In this document: piece by piece, positions 58,701 to 61,799 of the stretch
Numbering within the stretch: position 1 is the first letter of the stretch
Layout of the letters: every line of letters begins with the position of its first letter
DNA from: Lepidurus packardi
Taxonomy: Eukaryota; Arthropoda; Branchiopoda; Notostraca; Triopsidae
Reading direction: 5' to 3'
DNA: 64,000 nucleotides
Assembly (NCBI GenBank): GCA_023053545.1
Contig: JAKZAN010000001.1
Location: 888,565-952,564 of the forward strand
Position numbers and translations under genes: made by a program
Notes under the pieces: model-generated
What the model was told of the DNA's origin: nothing
What the model saw: only the letters and a program-made list of their open reading frames with translations
Database searches by the model: none

Positions 58701-61355
58701 TGTTCTGGAAAACAGCTCGGGACGCGGCAGAAATTGAAGAAGGTTATGGATCTTACAAAGAGTAAGTGGGATTCCGAATTCGTTGATAGTGTATACTTAA
58801 CACTTACGAGATTGTCTGACGCCAGGAAAAGCAAGTCGTTGAAAAGCGTTTGGACCGAAGAGGAGGAGTTCCAGTTGGAGCATCTGTATGGGGAATTTAT
58901 GGCCAAAAATGGTTCGGTTGCCCTTTATTTACTTATTATGGTTGTAAGCCTTCAAGACATCTGACTAAATATCGGGGAATATAGAATTAGGAGGCGATGC
59001 CGCGGAATTTATTACGGAGAATCTGATTGGACAGACTAAGAGCAAGCGCTTGGTGATCAAGAAAATGAAAGCTTTGGGACTACAAACAGGGAAAGTAAGC
59101 TATATTAAGGCTCCCTTAAGTTTACCTTAGCTTTAGTTTAGCTTAAGTTTACCTTACCTTGTTGATGTGAAACAGTCACAGGTGGCGCTGATGTTTGTTA
59201 TGGTTTTGCGAAAGCCTTGCGTACTTGATTTGCAAGTTACTAAGTTATTGCTCATTGGAAAAGAAGGTTGTCCACTAGCTATTAGTATGTTCAAGCTTAC
59301 TGTCAAAGAGTTTTTCAAGAAATTTGCTGGTTTTTGCTCATTTTAACGAAAGTTGTTCTATAATTCCCCATTCTAACCGTCTATACCGGTATACGGAAGC
59401 CTTACAACTAGGAAACTTTAATGCTAGTAAACTGAATAGAAGCGAGAGTCTTGTGAAATAGTCCGATTATGGAAATCCTCCGAAATTCTACTAAGCTTTG
59501 CCAAAATTTCTCTAAAAAAAAAAGCTTCCCAAACTTTTGTTGAAATTACGAAAATTTCCTCTACAGGAATCTCATTCTTTTTCAAATTAACCGTATAAAA
59601 CTAGCTATTTAACAAGTGTGCCGATCTTCAACTGTAGCTGGCCTAGATATTTCTTTATTTATAAAAAGAATCTGAAAAGGTAACTGGTAACGGGTTGTGT
59701 AGGCCATACTGGGAATACCGGTAAATCAGAGGAAAAGCTTAAGTTTTATGTTAATTTTCAAGCTTGAAATTTTCACTGTAAATTAAGAAGTTAGTATAAA
59801 ATCTTTTGTAATTTAAAGATTTGAGACTTACCACGCTTTCTATTTCAGTCCAAGGCCTCAAAGTTTTCAAGACCACCCCCAGAATGGGCCGAAGAGGAAA
59901 CCCATCAATTGCAACAACTGATTCAACAGCACTTGTCTTCCATGGGTAAGTTTTCTCCTTTTAGACGCCGGACAATACCCAAATCCCACGTCAGTAAACG
60001 GGGAATACAGTACGCCAAAGGAAAGGCAAATGTTGGGTCATTGAAGCCCAAAAAGAAAATGGCGCTTTTAGCGTTTATTGCCGTTTAGCACCCGTTAAAA
60101 GCTTACATTGATCCAGTGGAAGTGTGTTCTAACAATACCAACTTTCCTGCTGGTCTTGTATAGCTCCTTTTATGTGACTTTTTTTGTTCTTTTCCTTTAA
60201 GACCCTTTAAGTCGCATTGTGGAGGGTCTGAGCGTCCAGCGCCCGAAGAATCGCGTCCGCGAAAAAATCTTGGAATTGGGGCTTGTGTCAGATCCTAAAT
60301 TGCTGCGGAAGAAAAGAAGCCAGAAAGGTCGCCGCCGAGATTCATCATCTTCTTCCTCATCTTCCGACGAAGATAAAACAAACGAAAAGAGCCATATGAG
60401 CTCCCAACTTGCGGCTCAAGAGGAAAGTTCGGATGATGACGCCTTCGACCGTTTGTTAGCAGCTCATAGACAGCCACGAGCTGCTCCTCGTCCTGCAAAT
60501 CAGGGCGAGGCTATCTCTCTTCGTCCAATAGAATCGGAAGTATTCTCGCCGACCAAACTCCAAACCTTAGTTGAAGCTGAGATCAGCAAAGGTTTTAAAA
60601 AAATCCCTTTTATTTCTGGGTAAACTTAGTGTGATCGACCATTTCTCATCTTTAGGCCATAGAGAAGCGCTTGAATGGGTAGCAGGTTTATTAGAAGAAG
60701 AAGCAGGAGATCGACAGATTATGTCCGGTCCTGCGGAAGCTATCCCAGTAGTTCCCTTAACGGATAAGACACTTTCAGCCATGGATGATTCCGTTTTTCG
60801 CCAAATTTTGCCATCGTTGGGAATATTGCCTCCTGCTGATGTCCAAGTAAGACATTGATCGCCACGAATCTGTTGGATTCAGTCATCCTTGGGGGAGTCT
60901 ACGAGTTTTGCCTTCTTTTCTACTCTTCTTTTCTTTTTGACTGCTTGTCTATCTTGTTCTAAGAAAGCTTGGGATTAACTTGCACCTAACGTTTGTAGGA
61001 ACAGTTTTGGCGCATTGGGGCCCATTTGGCTTCAGCGGCGCTGCTGAGCCGTGCTGAGTTCCTCAAACGAGCTTTAAGAGGCGAGACAAATGTGACAGAA
61101 GAAGTGAAAGATGGTGGGTTGGCCCTAGTCAGCTCAGGTAAAAGACGGTTCAGGTTGTTGGACGAAGATTCGAGCGACAGACCTAATGAGCAAGAGAAGA
61201 GCAAACTTGACGTCGGAGATGAAAGTCTTAGCGGAGCCTTGATGTCCAAATCGGCCACGCCTTTAGTAGCCAAATTAGACGAAAATGAGTCTGATTCGGA
61301 TGTAGAAATAAAACCCAAACGCCCACGTATGCAAATCGATAGTGATTCTGACTGA
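2..61355 (+). CDS. TIMELESS: TIMELESS/timeout replication-fork protection protein (18 exons visible, N-terminus outside window)
   Basis: Joined exons: 2-130, 203-315, 397-529, 1345-1499, 1558-1691, 1782-1932, 2026-2106, 3658-3758, 39105-39194, 54055-54121, 58320-58530, 58619-58761, 58826-58911, 58991-59094, 59849-59945, 60202-60591, 60656-60846, 60999-61355. All boundaries are GT-AG and the join gives 910 codons plus stop without a frame break. Seen: TIMELESS-family blocks such as [52 protein letters not shown] and [13 protein letters not shown]. They are followed by two W-x-EE...LGL repeats, a Ser/acidic linker and a C-terminal block (VVPLTDKT...EQFWRI) matching the PARP1-binding domain of vertebrate TIMELESS. 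Known for the family: TIMELESS pairs with TIPIN in the nucleus, stabilises forks and supports checkpoint signalling. The vertebrate protein is about 1,200 residues, so some 300 N-terminal residues are missing here. Inference: this is the timeout (tim2) orthologue rather than circadian timeless. Odd: three giant introns, one with a nested gene. Confidence 0.95.
203..315 (+). CDS. TIMELESS: TIMELESS exon
   Basis: Acceptor 'tttacgcag' ends at 202 and donor gtacga starts at 316. It encodes [20 protein letters not shown], one of the most conserved TIMELESS blocks. It ends on two bases of a codon completed by the next exon (Ser). Confidence 0.93.
397..529 (+). CDS. TIMELESS: TIMELESS exon
   Basis: Acceptor 'ctttgtag' ends at 396; donor gtaaaa starts at 530. 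It encodes [20 protein letters not shown] and [14 protein letters not shown], matching the conserved alpha-helical N-terminal domain. The ATG at 404 is internal, not a start. Confidence 0.93.
590..1230. repeat. Tandem repeat, about 102-104 nt, in TIMELESS intron 3
   Basis: Five degenerate copies of an AT-rich unit containing 'aagcaaattagttcgttcaa' (near 670, 771, 875, 972, 1135), each followed by 'cctaaagttccgcgaaatta'. The last copy has an insertion. This accounts for most of the 815-nt intron. Confidence 0.85.
1345..1499 (+). CDS. TIMELESS: TIMELESS exon
   Basis: Acceptor 'ttcccag' ends at 1344; donor gtaggt starts at 1500. It encodes ELLMTLAAM...[15 protein letters not shown], directly continuing the LKAYQ block of the preceding exon. 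Phase 2 at its end. Confidence 0.93.
1558..1691 (+). CDS. TIMELESS: TIMELESS exon with basic nuclear-localisation-like tail
   Basis: Acceptor 'catgtgcag' ends at 1557; donor gtatta at 1692. It encodes [20 protein letters not shown], a conserved block, and ends in [11 protein letters not shown], a basic patch that could act as a nuclear localisation signal (inference). Confidence 0.92.
1782..1932 (+). CDS. TIMELESS: TIMELESS exon
   Basis: Acceptor 'attttgtag' ends at 1781; donor gtaatg at 1933. It encodes a linker and then [19 protein letters not shown], matching the VVPFDAASEVP-type signature of TIMELESS proteins. Confidence 0.92.
2026..2106 (+). CDS. TIMELESS: TIMELESS exon
   Basis: Acceptor 'aatcctcag' ends at 2025; donor gtaaga at 2107. 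It encodes [19 protein letters not shown] followed by VSLLRAS, the family's short helical stretch after the PFD signature. Confidence 0.92.
2461..3330. repeat. Cgatatc-rich repeats in TIMELESS intron 7
   Basis: A unit of about 260 nt ('aataatttaaaaagtgagca' near 2631 and 2890; 'gagaaattggattactacga' near 2481 and 2792) is followed by short repeats of 'tttatatcgttgattta' from about 3010 to 3280. TATCGATA-type words are frequent. Confidence 0.75.
3658..3758 (+). CDS. TIMELESS: TIMELESS exon immediately before the 35-kb intron
   Basis: Acceptor 'ttctaatctag' ends at 3657; the strong donor gtaagt is at 3759. It encodes [20 protein letters not shown], matching the WPEGDVFG-type block. It ends on one base of a Gly codon completed at 39105. 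Confidence 0.92.
4283..5212 (-). CDS. LRR membrane protein exon 6 (last LRRs, C-cap, stalk, TM, tail)
   Basis: Acceptor 'cctcatttcag'. It opens [20 protein letters not shown], then [11 protein letters not shown], cap NLWDC, stalk [39 protein letters not shown] and a tail ending QPLSLA-stop. The exon is GC-rich against AT-rich introns. It ends about 525 nt from TIMELESS exon 8 on the other strand. I see no canonical AATAAA on the minus strand just past the stop; only GATAAA near 4222-4227. Confidence 0.92.
   Translation of the reverse strand, partial: TQLDIDDQLLAPLQNLQILDFHSSPQLAARIFSSPRGLQALPATLRELDLTQCALRTIWPALPSSLPQLRLARLTDNLWDCSLPGVAQLRRWMRAGTVEFAKAYNVRCVRPASLAEKPVVLLDEAELLNTTLVSPTTTTPSISTIPITDSRAPQAAYRPVTRIRLPPPSTTPPTFLRPSNPPQEDLTSGEERPVYILGIALLVLACVTLVSVFIVLAWLRQAKPAKNSVLKRGKRNCWPNTPKVIWPVDQTTSAGRFGTKDPQRHALMLDKNEELYPASICDYHDSERLLLALYKNGNEKDLFQPLSLA
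4283..19412 (-). CDS. Leucine-rich-repeat single-pass membrane protein, six exons, nested in TIMELESS intron 8
   Basis: Joined on the minus strand: 19412-19029, 15739-15587, 13784-13547, 10220-9893, 9708-9519, 5212-4283; all GT-AG, 740 codons plus stop. Seen: signal peptide (residues 1-about 30), LRR N-cap with Cys34, 38, 40 and 49, then about 18 LRRs ([55 protein letters not shown]). The cap region NLWDC...VRCVRP (about 508-541) has only one of the usual paired CxC cysteines. A Thr/Pro-rich stalk (about 555-620), a TM helix (about 625-649) and a 91-residue tail with tyrosines follow. LRR repeats read across exon junctions (LRLPG|NNI), which supports the splicing. Known: such proteins act as adhesion or signalling receptors at the cell surface. 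No Ig, FnIII or TIR domain is visible, so I cannot name the subfamily. Start chosen at the ATG giving the signal peptide (context aaaATGa). Confidence 0.9.
5400..6245. repeat. 158-nt tandem array, five copies, ending in the 'gcgccatctgtgag' word
   Basis: The word 'tgctgctacagcaaactg' starts at 5461, 5619, 5777, 5937 and 6095. Each unit ends 'aacatcagcgccatctgtga'. The units are nearly identical, so the expansion is young. It lies in the last intron of the LRR gene. A related sixth unit sits at about 21391. Confidence 0.92.
6600..7100. repeat. AT-rich duplication, about 237 nt
   Basis: Two copies of a segment including 'caatggtcataatga' (6771 and 7008) and 'tttgtataattaactttaca'. The rest of 6245-7860 is AT-rich intron DNA in which I see no gene. 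Confidence 0.8.
7880..9518. repeat. 151-nt tandem array abutting LRR exon 5
   Basis: The word 'tcgcggttggctcct' and variants recurs with a 151-nt period at 8353, 8504, 8655, 8806, 8957 and 9108, then at 9408, with irregular copies near 7931 and 8212. Two variant units (about 8041-8130 and 9205-9305) carry a piece of LRR exon 5 and two inverted repeats. Confidence 0.92.
9519..9708 (-). CDS. LRR membrane protein exon 5, 3' end duplicated in the adjoining tandem array
   Basis: Acceptor 'tttttcctag', donor gtgatt. It encodes [22 protein letters not shown] and [19 protein letters not shown] second in-frame donor (gtttta, after LKNLK) exists, but the longer form keeps the LRR consensus. The last about 50 nt, with the donor, also occur in the intronic repeat array at 8051-8102 and, without the donor, at 9231-9281. 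Confidence 0.82.
9893..10220 (-). CDS. LRR membrane protein exon 4
   Basis: Acceptor 'gtggcgtag', donor gtaagc. It encodes [33 protein letters not shown] and [11 protein letters not shown]. It starts with two bases completing the Gly codon of exon 3. Confidence 0.92.
10290..11345. repeat. Compound GATA/TATCGATA minisatellite
   Basis: Units of about 160 nt made of (gaga)n, 'ggatatcgatacatagataa', (gata)n and 'gatatcggtagatatcgata' repeat about six times in LRR intron 3. TATCGATA-like words occur many times per unit. Confidence 0.9.
12340..13470. repeat. About 150-177-nt tandem repeat rich in atcgat
   Basis: 'aggaatggcgtatgaagaaa' starts at 12911, 13062, 13210 and 13387. Between copies lie 'agtatcgatatcgattta' words. 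It is in the same intron as the GATA array but a different family. Confidence 0.87.
13547..13784 (-). CDS. LRR membrane protein exon 3
   Basis: Acceptor 'aaaaaatag', donor gtatat. It encodes [41 protein letters not shown] and VRDLRLP; the last repeat is completed by the next exon (G-NNI). Confidence 0.9.
13930..15520. repeat. Tandem repeat array filling LRR intron 2
   Basis: Repeated blocks 'attcagaatgtttccaaggc', 'acaaggagcgtttt' and 'gatgaaatggactatttctg' recur about eight times with variable spacing and poly(A)/poly(T) runs. Short ORFs here are products of the array. Confidence 0.88.
15587..15739 (-). CDS. LRR membrane protein exon 2
   Basis: 51 codons between acceptor 'tgttgtag' and donor gtaaga. 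It encodes two LRRs ([11 protein letters not shown] and [11 protein letters not shown]) and ends DATFQ, directly followed in frame by the next LRR exon. Confidence 0.9.
16692..18145. repeat. Three tandem copies of a 486-492-nt unit
   Basis: Copies start at 16692, 17178 and 17670 ('agtttgaaaggatttcaca') and end with 'attcggcgccagtttttc'. They are nearly identical. Open frames of about 90-170 codons on both strands follow the copies and show no recognised domain. On the minus strand each copy boundary reads TGGCGCC(C)GAATCA, resembling an LTR primer-binding site. Confidence 0.9.
18388..18935. repeat. Three copies of a 170-185-nt repeat
   Basis: 'cctgattcctatgaa' starts at about 18388, 18573 and 18743; each copy runs through 'tcacttgtgaat', 'ctccgcctcttta' and 'caatcattgattcgg'. 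It lies in LRR intron 1, just before exon 1 in gene order. Confidence 0.88.
19029..19412 (-). CDS. LRR membrane protein exon 1 (signal peptide, LRRNT)
   Basis: 128 codons, phase 0 at the end. It opens [20 protein letters not shown] and has the N-cap [16 protein letters not shown], then the first three repeats ending in [16 protein letters not shown]. Minus-strand donor gtgagg begins at 19028. Confidence 0.9.
19413..20150. other. Upstream region of the LRR gene; no gene seen
   Basis: This should contain the 5' UTR and promoter of the minus-strand LRR gene. I see no clear TATA box. There is a poly(T) run at about 20006-20027 and otherwise unique sequence. Confidence 0.4.
20170..20885. repeat. 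Three copies of a 180-250-nt repeat rich in GGTACC palindromes
   Basis: 'gctgaaactggaacgatgtg' recurs near 20172, 20431 and 20681 (the last with a variant base). Each unit contains several GGTACC/GGTACCTGG words (for example 'ggtacctggtac') and 'ggtactttaagcctgtcgta'. The third copy has an internal deletion. Confidence 0.88.
21120..21900. repeat. Dispersed-family cluster marked 'gcgccatctgtgagcgtttc'
   Basis: Four related ends ('catcagcgccatctgtgagc' and 'catcaataagctaagga') lie near 21166, 21512, 21650 and 21817, preceded by 'ctttcttgcgcaaggcttt'. They are related to the 5.4-6.2 kb array and, in reverse, to 59155-59230 in TIMELESS intron 14. Confidence 0.82.
21900..24290. other. Mostly unique intron DNA; no gene recognised
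   Basis: Contains a 72-nt direct repeat ('ctagttctaatctagataag' near 22546 and 22616), a (TTTA)n microsatellite near 23449-23490, and a GC-richer stretch with short ORFs lacking recognisable domains at 22670-24110. Confidence 0.45.
24290..25400. repeat. About 28-nt minisatellite, roughly 1.1 kb
   Basis: About forty copies of 'tttctacagaaatagaa' plus 'tttctacaaaaa', with scattered substitutions. The core 'tttctacagaaat' is an imperfect palindrome related to the ATTTCTGC/GCAGAAAT words common in flanking DNA. Confidence 0.95.
25400..27640. other. Intron DNA without recognised gene
   Basis: Largely unique sequence with short, domain-less ORFs. Contains 'gtacgtacatcttcgtgtacgtac' as an imperfect inverted repeat (about 27107-27131) and several ATTTCTGC words. 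Confidence 0.4.
27640..28300. repeat. Three diverged copies of an about 250-290-nt repeat
   Basis: 'taatatatttctgtgcgatt' or close variants start near 27692, 27942 and 28229. The copies share 'gataccgaaagattgatc' and 'ctaatgccgctcaattag' blocks. The segment is dense in ATTTCTGC words. Confidence 0.82.
28590..29060. repeat. Five copies of a 45-nt core separated by long poly(T)
   Basis: 'ccctttaacatacttttta' starts near 28597, 28689, 28797, 28887 and 28971; cores are almost identical and each is followed by 18-43 T. The T-run lengths may be unreliable in assembly. Confidence 0.92.
29449..29772 (-). pseudogene. Possible Ty1/copia-like integrase relic
   Basis: The open frame contains a spaced set of residues seen near the end of copia integrase domains: N...PTSRPTS, then [11 protein letters not shown], comparable to the family's 'LRPFGC.AY..P' motif. 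No reverse transcriptase, LTR or catalytic D,D35E residues are visible around it. This is a weak similarity read by eye and may be chance. Confidence 0.25.
34405..34650 (+). pseudogene. Short ORF with a ribosomal protein S5-like peptide
   Basis: The frame contains [17 protein letters not shown], resembling the C-terminal signature of bacterial or organellar uS5 ('...ILAKSLGSNNP.NVVRAT'). The match covers only about 17 residues and the rest of the frame does not resemble S5. It may be coincidence or a transferred fragment. Confidence 0.15.
34950..35070. repeat. Tandem duplication of about 53 nt
   Basis: 'tctctaagaatcgaatcgct' occurs at about 34954 and 35004, each followed by 'cagcgatatgacctgaaccg'. 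Confidence 0.85.
35323..36088. mobile_element. GC-rich foldback/MITE-like element with about 43-nt terminal inverted repeats
   Basis: The left end (35323-35365) and right end (36046-36088) are inverted copies built on 'ttttgaatgct', 'acaagtctgtagg' and 'gctttggttaattta'. A second left end starts at 35625 and a truncated right end (taaattaaccaaag) sits at 35605-35619, so this is a partial copy (35323-35619) followed by a full one (35625-36088). The interior is unusually GC-rich and has about 71-nt tandem units ('gcagcaagcgttccccgcat', near 35725, 35800, 35871). No transposase is encoded, so it would be non-autonomous. Confidence 0.8.
36090..38150. other. Intron DNA without recognised gene
   Basis: Unique sequence with several overlapping short ORFs on both strands (36154-36672) that lack recognisable domains. 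No array is seen. Confidence 0.4.
38205..38860. repeat. 156-167-nt satellite, four copies
   Basis: 'cattggggcggggccag' starts at 38271, 38427, 38594 and 38761. The third and fourth copies carry an extra 'cctgccaagg' block. Units contain 'gactacgtcaggggg'-like and 'cgtcagaagaacgtgg' sequences and are nearly identical. The long ORFs here are products of the repeat. Confidence 0.93.
39105..39194 (+). CDS. TIMELESS: TIMELESS exon isolated between two giant introns
   Basis: The 90-nt exon follows acceptor 'tttttatcaccag' and precedes donor gtaagc. It encodes [20 protein letters not shown] and an acidic stretch (EAEFEDEEV), equivalent to the poorly conserved Glu-rich linker of vertebrate TIMELESS. 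Phase fits both neighbours. Because it is short and weakly conserved, this is the least certain inner exon. Confidence 0.85.
39460..39525 (-). mobile_element. Possible tRNA-derived (SINE-like) fragment
   Basis: On the minus strand a tggcttgatgg A-box-like word (39503-39513) precedes a tgttcaagcccc B-box-like word (about 39465-39476) at tRNA-like spacing. No clear acceptor stem pairing is seen, so an intact tRNA gene is unlikely. Confidence 0.25.
40671..40965 (+). CDS. Uncharacterised coding-like ORF in TIMELESS intron 9
   Basis: After a long T tract the frame reads [15 protein letters not shown]...[11 protein letters not shown]...[19 protein letters not shown] and ends FGSYFQ-stop (tga at 40963). 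The segment is GC-richer than its surroundings and reads like amphipathic helices, but there is no start codon near, and the opposite strand is also open. Upstream codons are low-complexity Phe/Lys from homopolymers. I do not recognise the family; it could be an exon, a gene relic or chance. Confidence 0.2.
42110..43600. repeat. About 1.5-kb minisatellite 'gcaagactttctcacaaataa'
   Basis: Units of 65-115 nt share 'ttgcaagactttctcacaaa', 'aggactttctcaaaa' and 'aaataaataaatgaaccc'. More than a dozen copies occur in two alternating variants. Long minus-strand Phe/Leu-rich ORFs are repeat artefacts. Confidence 0.93.
43600..45395. other. Intron DNA without recognised gene
   Basis: Mostly unique sequence; short ORFs only. 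Contains the direct repeat 'cctcaggcga' twice at about 44303-44325 and a few ATTTCTGC words. Confidence 0.4.
45395..45790. repeat. 'gtcgcccttatgtcgggg' repeat cluster with 177-nt duplication
   Basis: Short units of about 21 nt ('ccgtcgcccttatgtcgggg') repeat in two blocks (45402-45500, 45590-45690). Each block is followed by 'aagccctcttctgtatgatt' and 'gaattttcaattttcaattg'. ORFs on both strands are products of this array. Confidence 0.9.
46680..47850. repeat. Three copies of an about 420-nt repeat
   Basis: 'gtcttcaacaagttcgtagg' starts near 46798, 47221 and 47655 (variant); each runs through 'gagtatgtagacgagcatcg' and 'gacgaagactgtca', separated by A/T homopolymer-rich 'aatcaagaatctttaaaa' strings. 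Confidence 0.9.
47850..49290. other. Intron DNA without recognised gene
   Basis: Unique sequence with overlapping short ORFs on both strands at 48303-48827 but no recognisable domain; poly(T) near 47933-47947. Confidence 0.4.
49290..50285. repeat. About 150-185-nt tandem array of the 'cgacttaaggacgacggacc' family
   Basis: Six copies begin near 49301, 49469, 49637, 49798, 49968 and 50127, each containing 'ccccgacattaggacgac', 'gaaccaatag' and 'ttttgagttcgtag'. It is the reverse orientation of the 'gtccttatgtcggg' family at 45.4 kb. The final 45 nt (50238-50280) switch back to forward orientation. Confidence 0.9.
50285..51080. other. Intron DNA without recognised gene
   Basis: Unique sequence; the short ORF at 50709-50891 has no recognisable features. 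Confidence 0.4.
51130..51350. repeat. About 36-nt AT-rich minisatellite
   Basis: Six to seven copies of 'tttatatttattacggtttt' with 'tatttattatttt'. The hydrophobic ORF across it is a repeat artefact. Confidence 0.9.
51355..51680. repeat. Three copies of a 120-140-nt repeat with 'tagatggcgtttat'
   Basis: 'cataaacgg' plus 'gggtgaagagttagtactgt'-like starts near 51360, 51494 and 51632; copies include 'agatggcgtttatg' and 'ctgtcaagtg'. The third copy is truncated. Confidence 0.88.
51939..51980. repeat. Perfect 42-nt palindrome of GTAC/ATGCAT steps
   Basis: The left arm 51939-51959 is the exact reverse complement of the right arm 51960-51980, with no loop. It lies within a longer 'acatgtacatgc' alternating purine-pyrimidine-like tract (51913-51995). 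Confidence 0.95.
52160..52260 (-). mobile_element. Weak tRNA/SINE-like fragment
   Basis: On the minus strand 'tagatgaggg' (A-box-like) precedes 'ttgttcgattccccc' (a good B-box match). No cloverleaf can be confirmed by eye. Confidence 0.18.
52760..53455. repeat. Near-identical 352-nt tandem duplication
   Basis: 'aaaaattatggcccttgacg' and 'gcgtgacggtttgggaataa' recur with a 352-nt offset (52804 and 53156). Copies differ mainly in poly(T) length, indicating a very recent duplication or an assembly artefact. Confidence 0.93.
54055..54121 (+). CDS. TIMELESS: TIMELESS exon (acidic linker to FVMRFA block)
   Basis: Acceptor 'tgtgttgcag' ends at 54054; donor gtaagt at 54122. It encodes [20 protein letters not shown] and VM; with the next exon this reads VMRFA, matching the conserved YLKRFA region. 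Confidence 0.92.
54283..54680. repeat. 192-nt tandem duplication with 'gacgtcagcgccatcttgtg'
   Basis: Copies start at 54283 and 54475 ('agaattggaccat'), each ending 'tatgacgtcagcgccatctt'. It is in TIMELESS intron 10. Confidence 0.9.
55190..55650. repeat. 337-nt spaced direct repeat carrying 'gttagctccgccctcgcccc'
   Basis: 'ctaccgcatataattc' occurs at 55208 and 55545, each followed by 'agagggcatgtttactcaca' and the GC-rich block ending 'gtgccatcttgcgtcac'. A third copy of the GC-rich block lies inverted at about 57383-57465. Confidence 0.88.
56000..57380. other. Intron 10 DNA without recognised gene
   Basis: Unique sequence; several short ORFs. The word 'taatgtaagttagaatgtga' (about 56883) also occurs at about 51793. 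Confidence 0.4.
57383..57465 (-). repeat. Inverted copy of the 55.2-kb GC-rich repeat
   Basis: Read on the minus strand it gives 'gttagctccgccctcgcccc' then 'cagctgtgatcagtgccacc', matching 55262-55325. The two can form a long stem in the intron 10 transcript. Confidence 0.88.
58320..58530 (+). CDS. TIMELESS: TIMELESS exon (most conserved central helical block)
   Basis: Acceptor 'ttttaacgtag' ends at 58319; donor gtatat at 58531. It encodes [19 protein letters not shown] and [15 protein letters not shown], near-signature sequence for TIMELESS/Tof1/Swi1 proteins. Confidence 0.96.
58619..58761 (+). CDS. TIMELESS: TIMELESS exon
   Basis: Acceptor 'tgtcttaccag' ends at 58618; donor gtaagt at 58762. 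It encodes [17 protein letters not shown] and [20 protein letters not shown], matching the conserved LLFWK...EGYGS block. Confidence 0.96.
58826..58911 (+). CDS. TIMELESS: TIMELESS exon, first W-EEE repeat
   Basis: Acceptor 'ctgacgccag' ends at 58825. The donor gttcgg (58912) is weak but is the only one that keeps frame; the stronger downstream gtaagc would put a stop in the next exon. It encodes [20 protein letters not shown], the start of the first Trp-acidic helical repeat. Confidence 0.85.
58991..59094 (+). CDS. TIMELESS: TIMELESS exon
   Basis: Acceptor 'tatagaattag' ends at 58990; donor gtaagc at 59095. It encodes [20 protein letters not shown] and [14 protein letters not shown], completing the first W-EEE...LGL unit. 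Confidence 0.9.
59095..59848. repeat. TIMELESS intron 14 with a reverse copy of the 'gcgccatctgtgag' family
   Basis: 'ggtggcgctgatgtttgtta' and 'ttgcgaaagccttgcgtac' (about 59162-59222) are the reverse complement of the ends of the 5.4-6.2 and 21.1-21.9 kb units. The rest of the intron is unique. Confidence 0.75.
59849..59945 (+). CDS. TIMELESS: TIMELESS exon, second W-EEE repeat
   Basis: Acceptor 'ctatttcag' ends at 59848; donor gtaagt at 59946. It encodes [20 protein letters not shown], the start of the second Trp-acidic repeat. Confidence 0.92.
60202..60591 (+). CDS. TIMELESS: TIMELESS exon (second LGL unit, basic patch, Ser/acidic linker)
   Basis: Acceptor 'tcctttaag' ends at 60201. It encodes [15 protein letters not shown], then [15 protein letters not shown], an eight-serine run followed by acidic residues, and a low-complexity linker. 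The donor gttttaa at 60592 is non-optimal, but it is the one that joins in frame to the next exon through a 64-nt intron; the nearby gtaaac donor leads to an immediate stop. Confidence 0.88.
60656..60846 (+). CDS. TIMELESS: TIMELESS exon (start of PARP1-binding region)
   Basis: Acceptor 'catctttag' ends at 60655; donor gtaaga at 60847. It encodes [37 protein letters not shown] and [17 protein letters not shown], collinear with the vertebrate VPLVPLT...LGVRPPA block. Confidence 0.92.
60999..61355 (+). CDS. TIMELESS: TIMELESS terminal coding exon
   Basis: Acceptor 'acgtttgtag' ends at 60998; stop tga at 61353. It begins [20 protein letters not shown], the end of the PARP1-binding domain, and finishes with an acidic, Ser/Asp-rich tail (IDSDSD), as in other TIMELESS proteins. 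Confidence 0.94.
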   Translation, partial: EQFWRIGAHLASAALLSRAEFLKRALRGETNVTEEVKDGGLALVSSGKRRFRLLDEDSSDRPNEQEKSKLDVGDESLSGALMSKSATPLVAKLDENESDSDVEIKPKRPRMQIDSDSD

Positions 61356-61437
61356 ACTGTTGCTTTCAATGGATCCTTTGTGCTCTTAAATAGAAGCCCA
61401 ATCTTTCATATACAGTTTTTCTTTTTCAATACTGGGG

Positions 61438-61650
61438 TATGAATCAATCTATCAATTTATTAATCTAATCTATATTATATATTATATTATTATATATTAT
61501 ATTATTAAGCTACTAAGCTATCAATCTAATCTTTCAATACGCTCATCTAATCTATCAATCTATTAATATAATCTATATTATATATTATATTATTCTATAT
61601 TTATATTATTAATCTACTAAGCTATCAATCTAATCTTCTTTCAATACGCT
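61438..61650. repeat. AT-rich repeats in the TIMELESS 3' UTR
   Basis: Two copies of 'ctatcaatcta', 'tatattatatattatatta' and 'aagctatcaatctaatctt' with an offset of about 120 nt lie between the stop codon and the poly(A) signal. Confidence 0.8.
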
Positions 61651-61759
61651 CTAATAGAGGGCAGTTATCTCGCCAAATGACGTCAAGTGAAGCCCTCTAG
61701 CGGCCCAAAGTCACGCAAAAGTAAGGGTGTAGTTTCTGGTCTGATTTATTGAAGCGAAT

Positions 61760-61765
61760 AATAAA
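61760..61765 (+). terminator. Poly(A) signal AATAAA of TIMELESS
   Basis: A canonical AATAAA about 400 nt after the stop, followed within 20-40 nt by a GT-rich stretch (gaggtgtttgtgtgcttt) of the downstream-element type. No earlier AATAAA is seen in the 3' UTR. Confidence 0.7.
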
Positions 61766-61799
61766 GTTTCCGTTCTACTGATGAGGTGTTTGTGTGCTT

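Noticed and set aside
58388..58906. Minus-strand ORF of 172 codons
   Set aside because: Antisense of TIMELESS exons 11-13.
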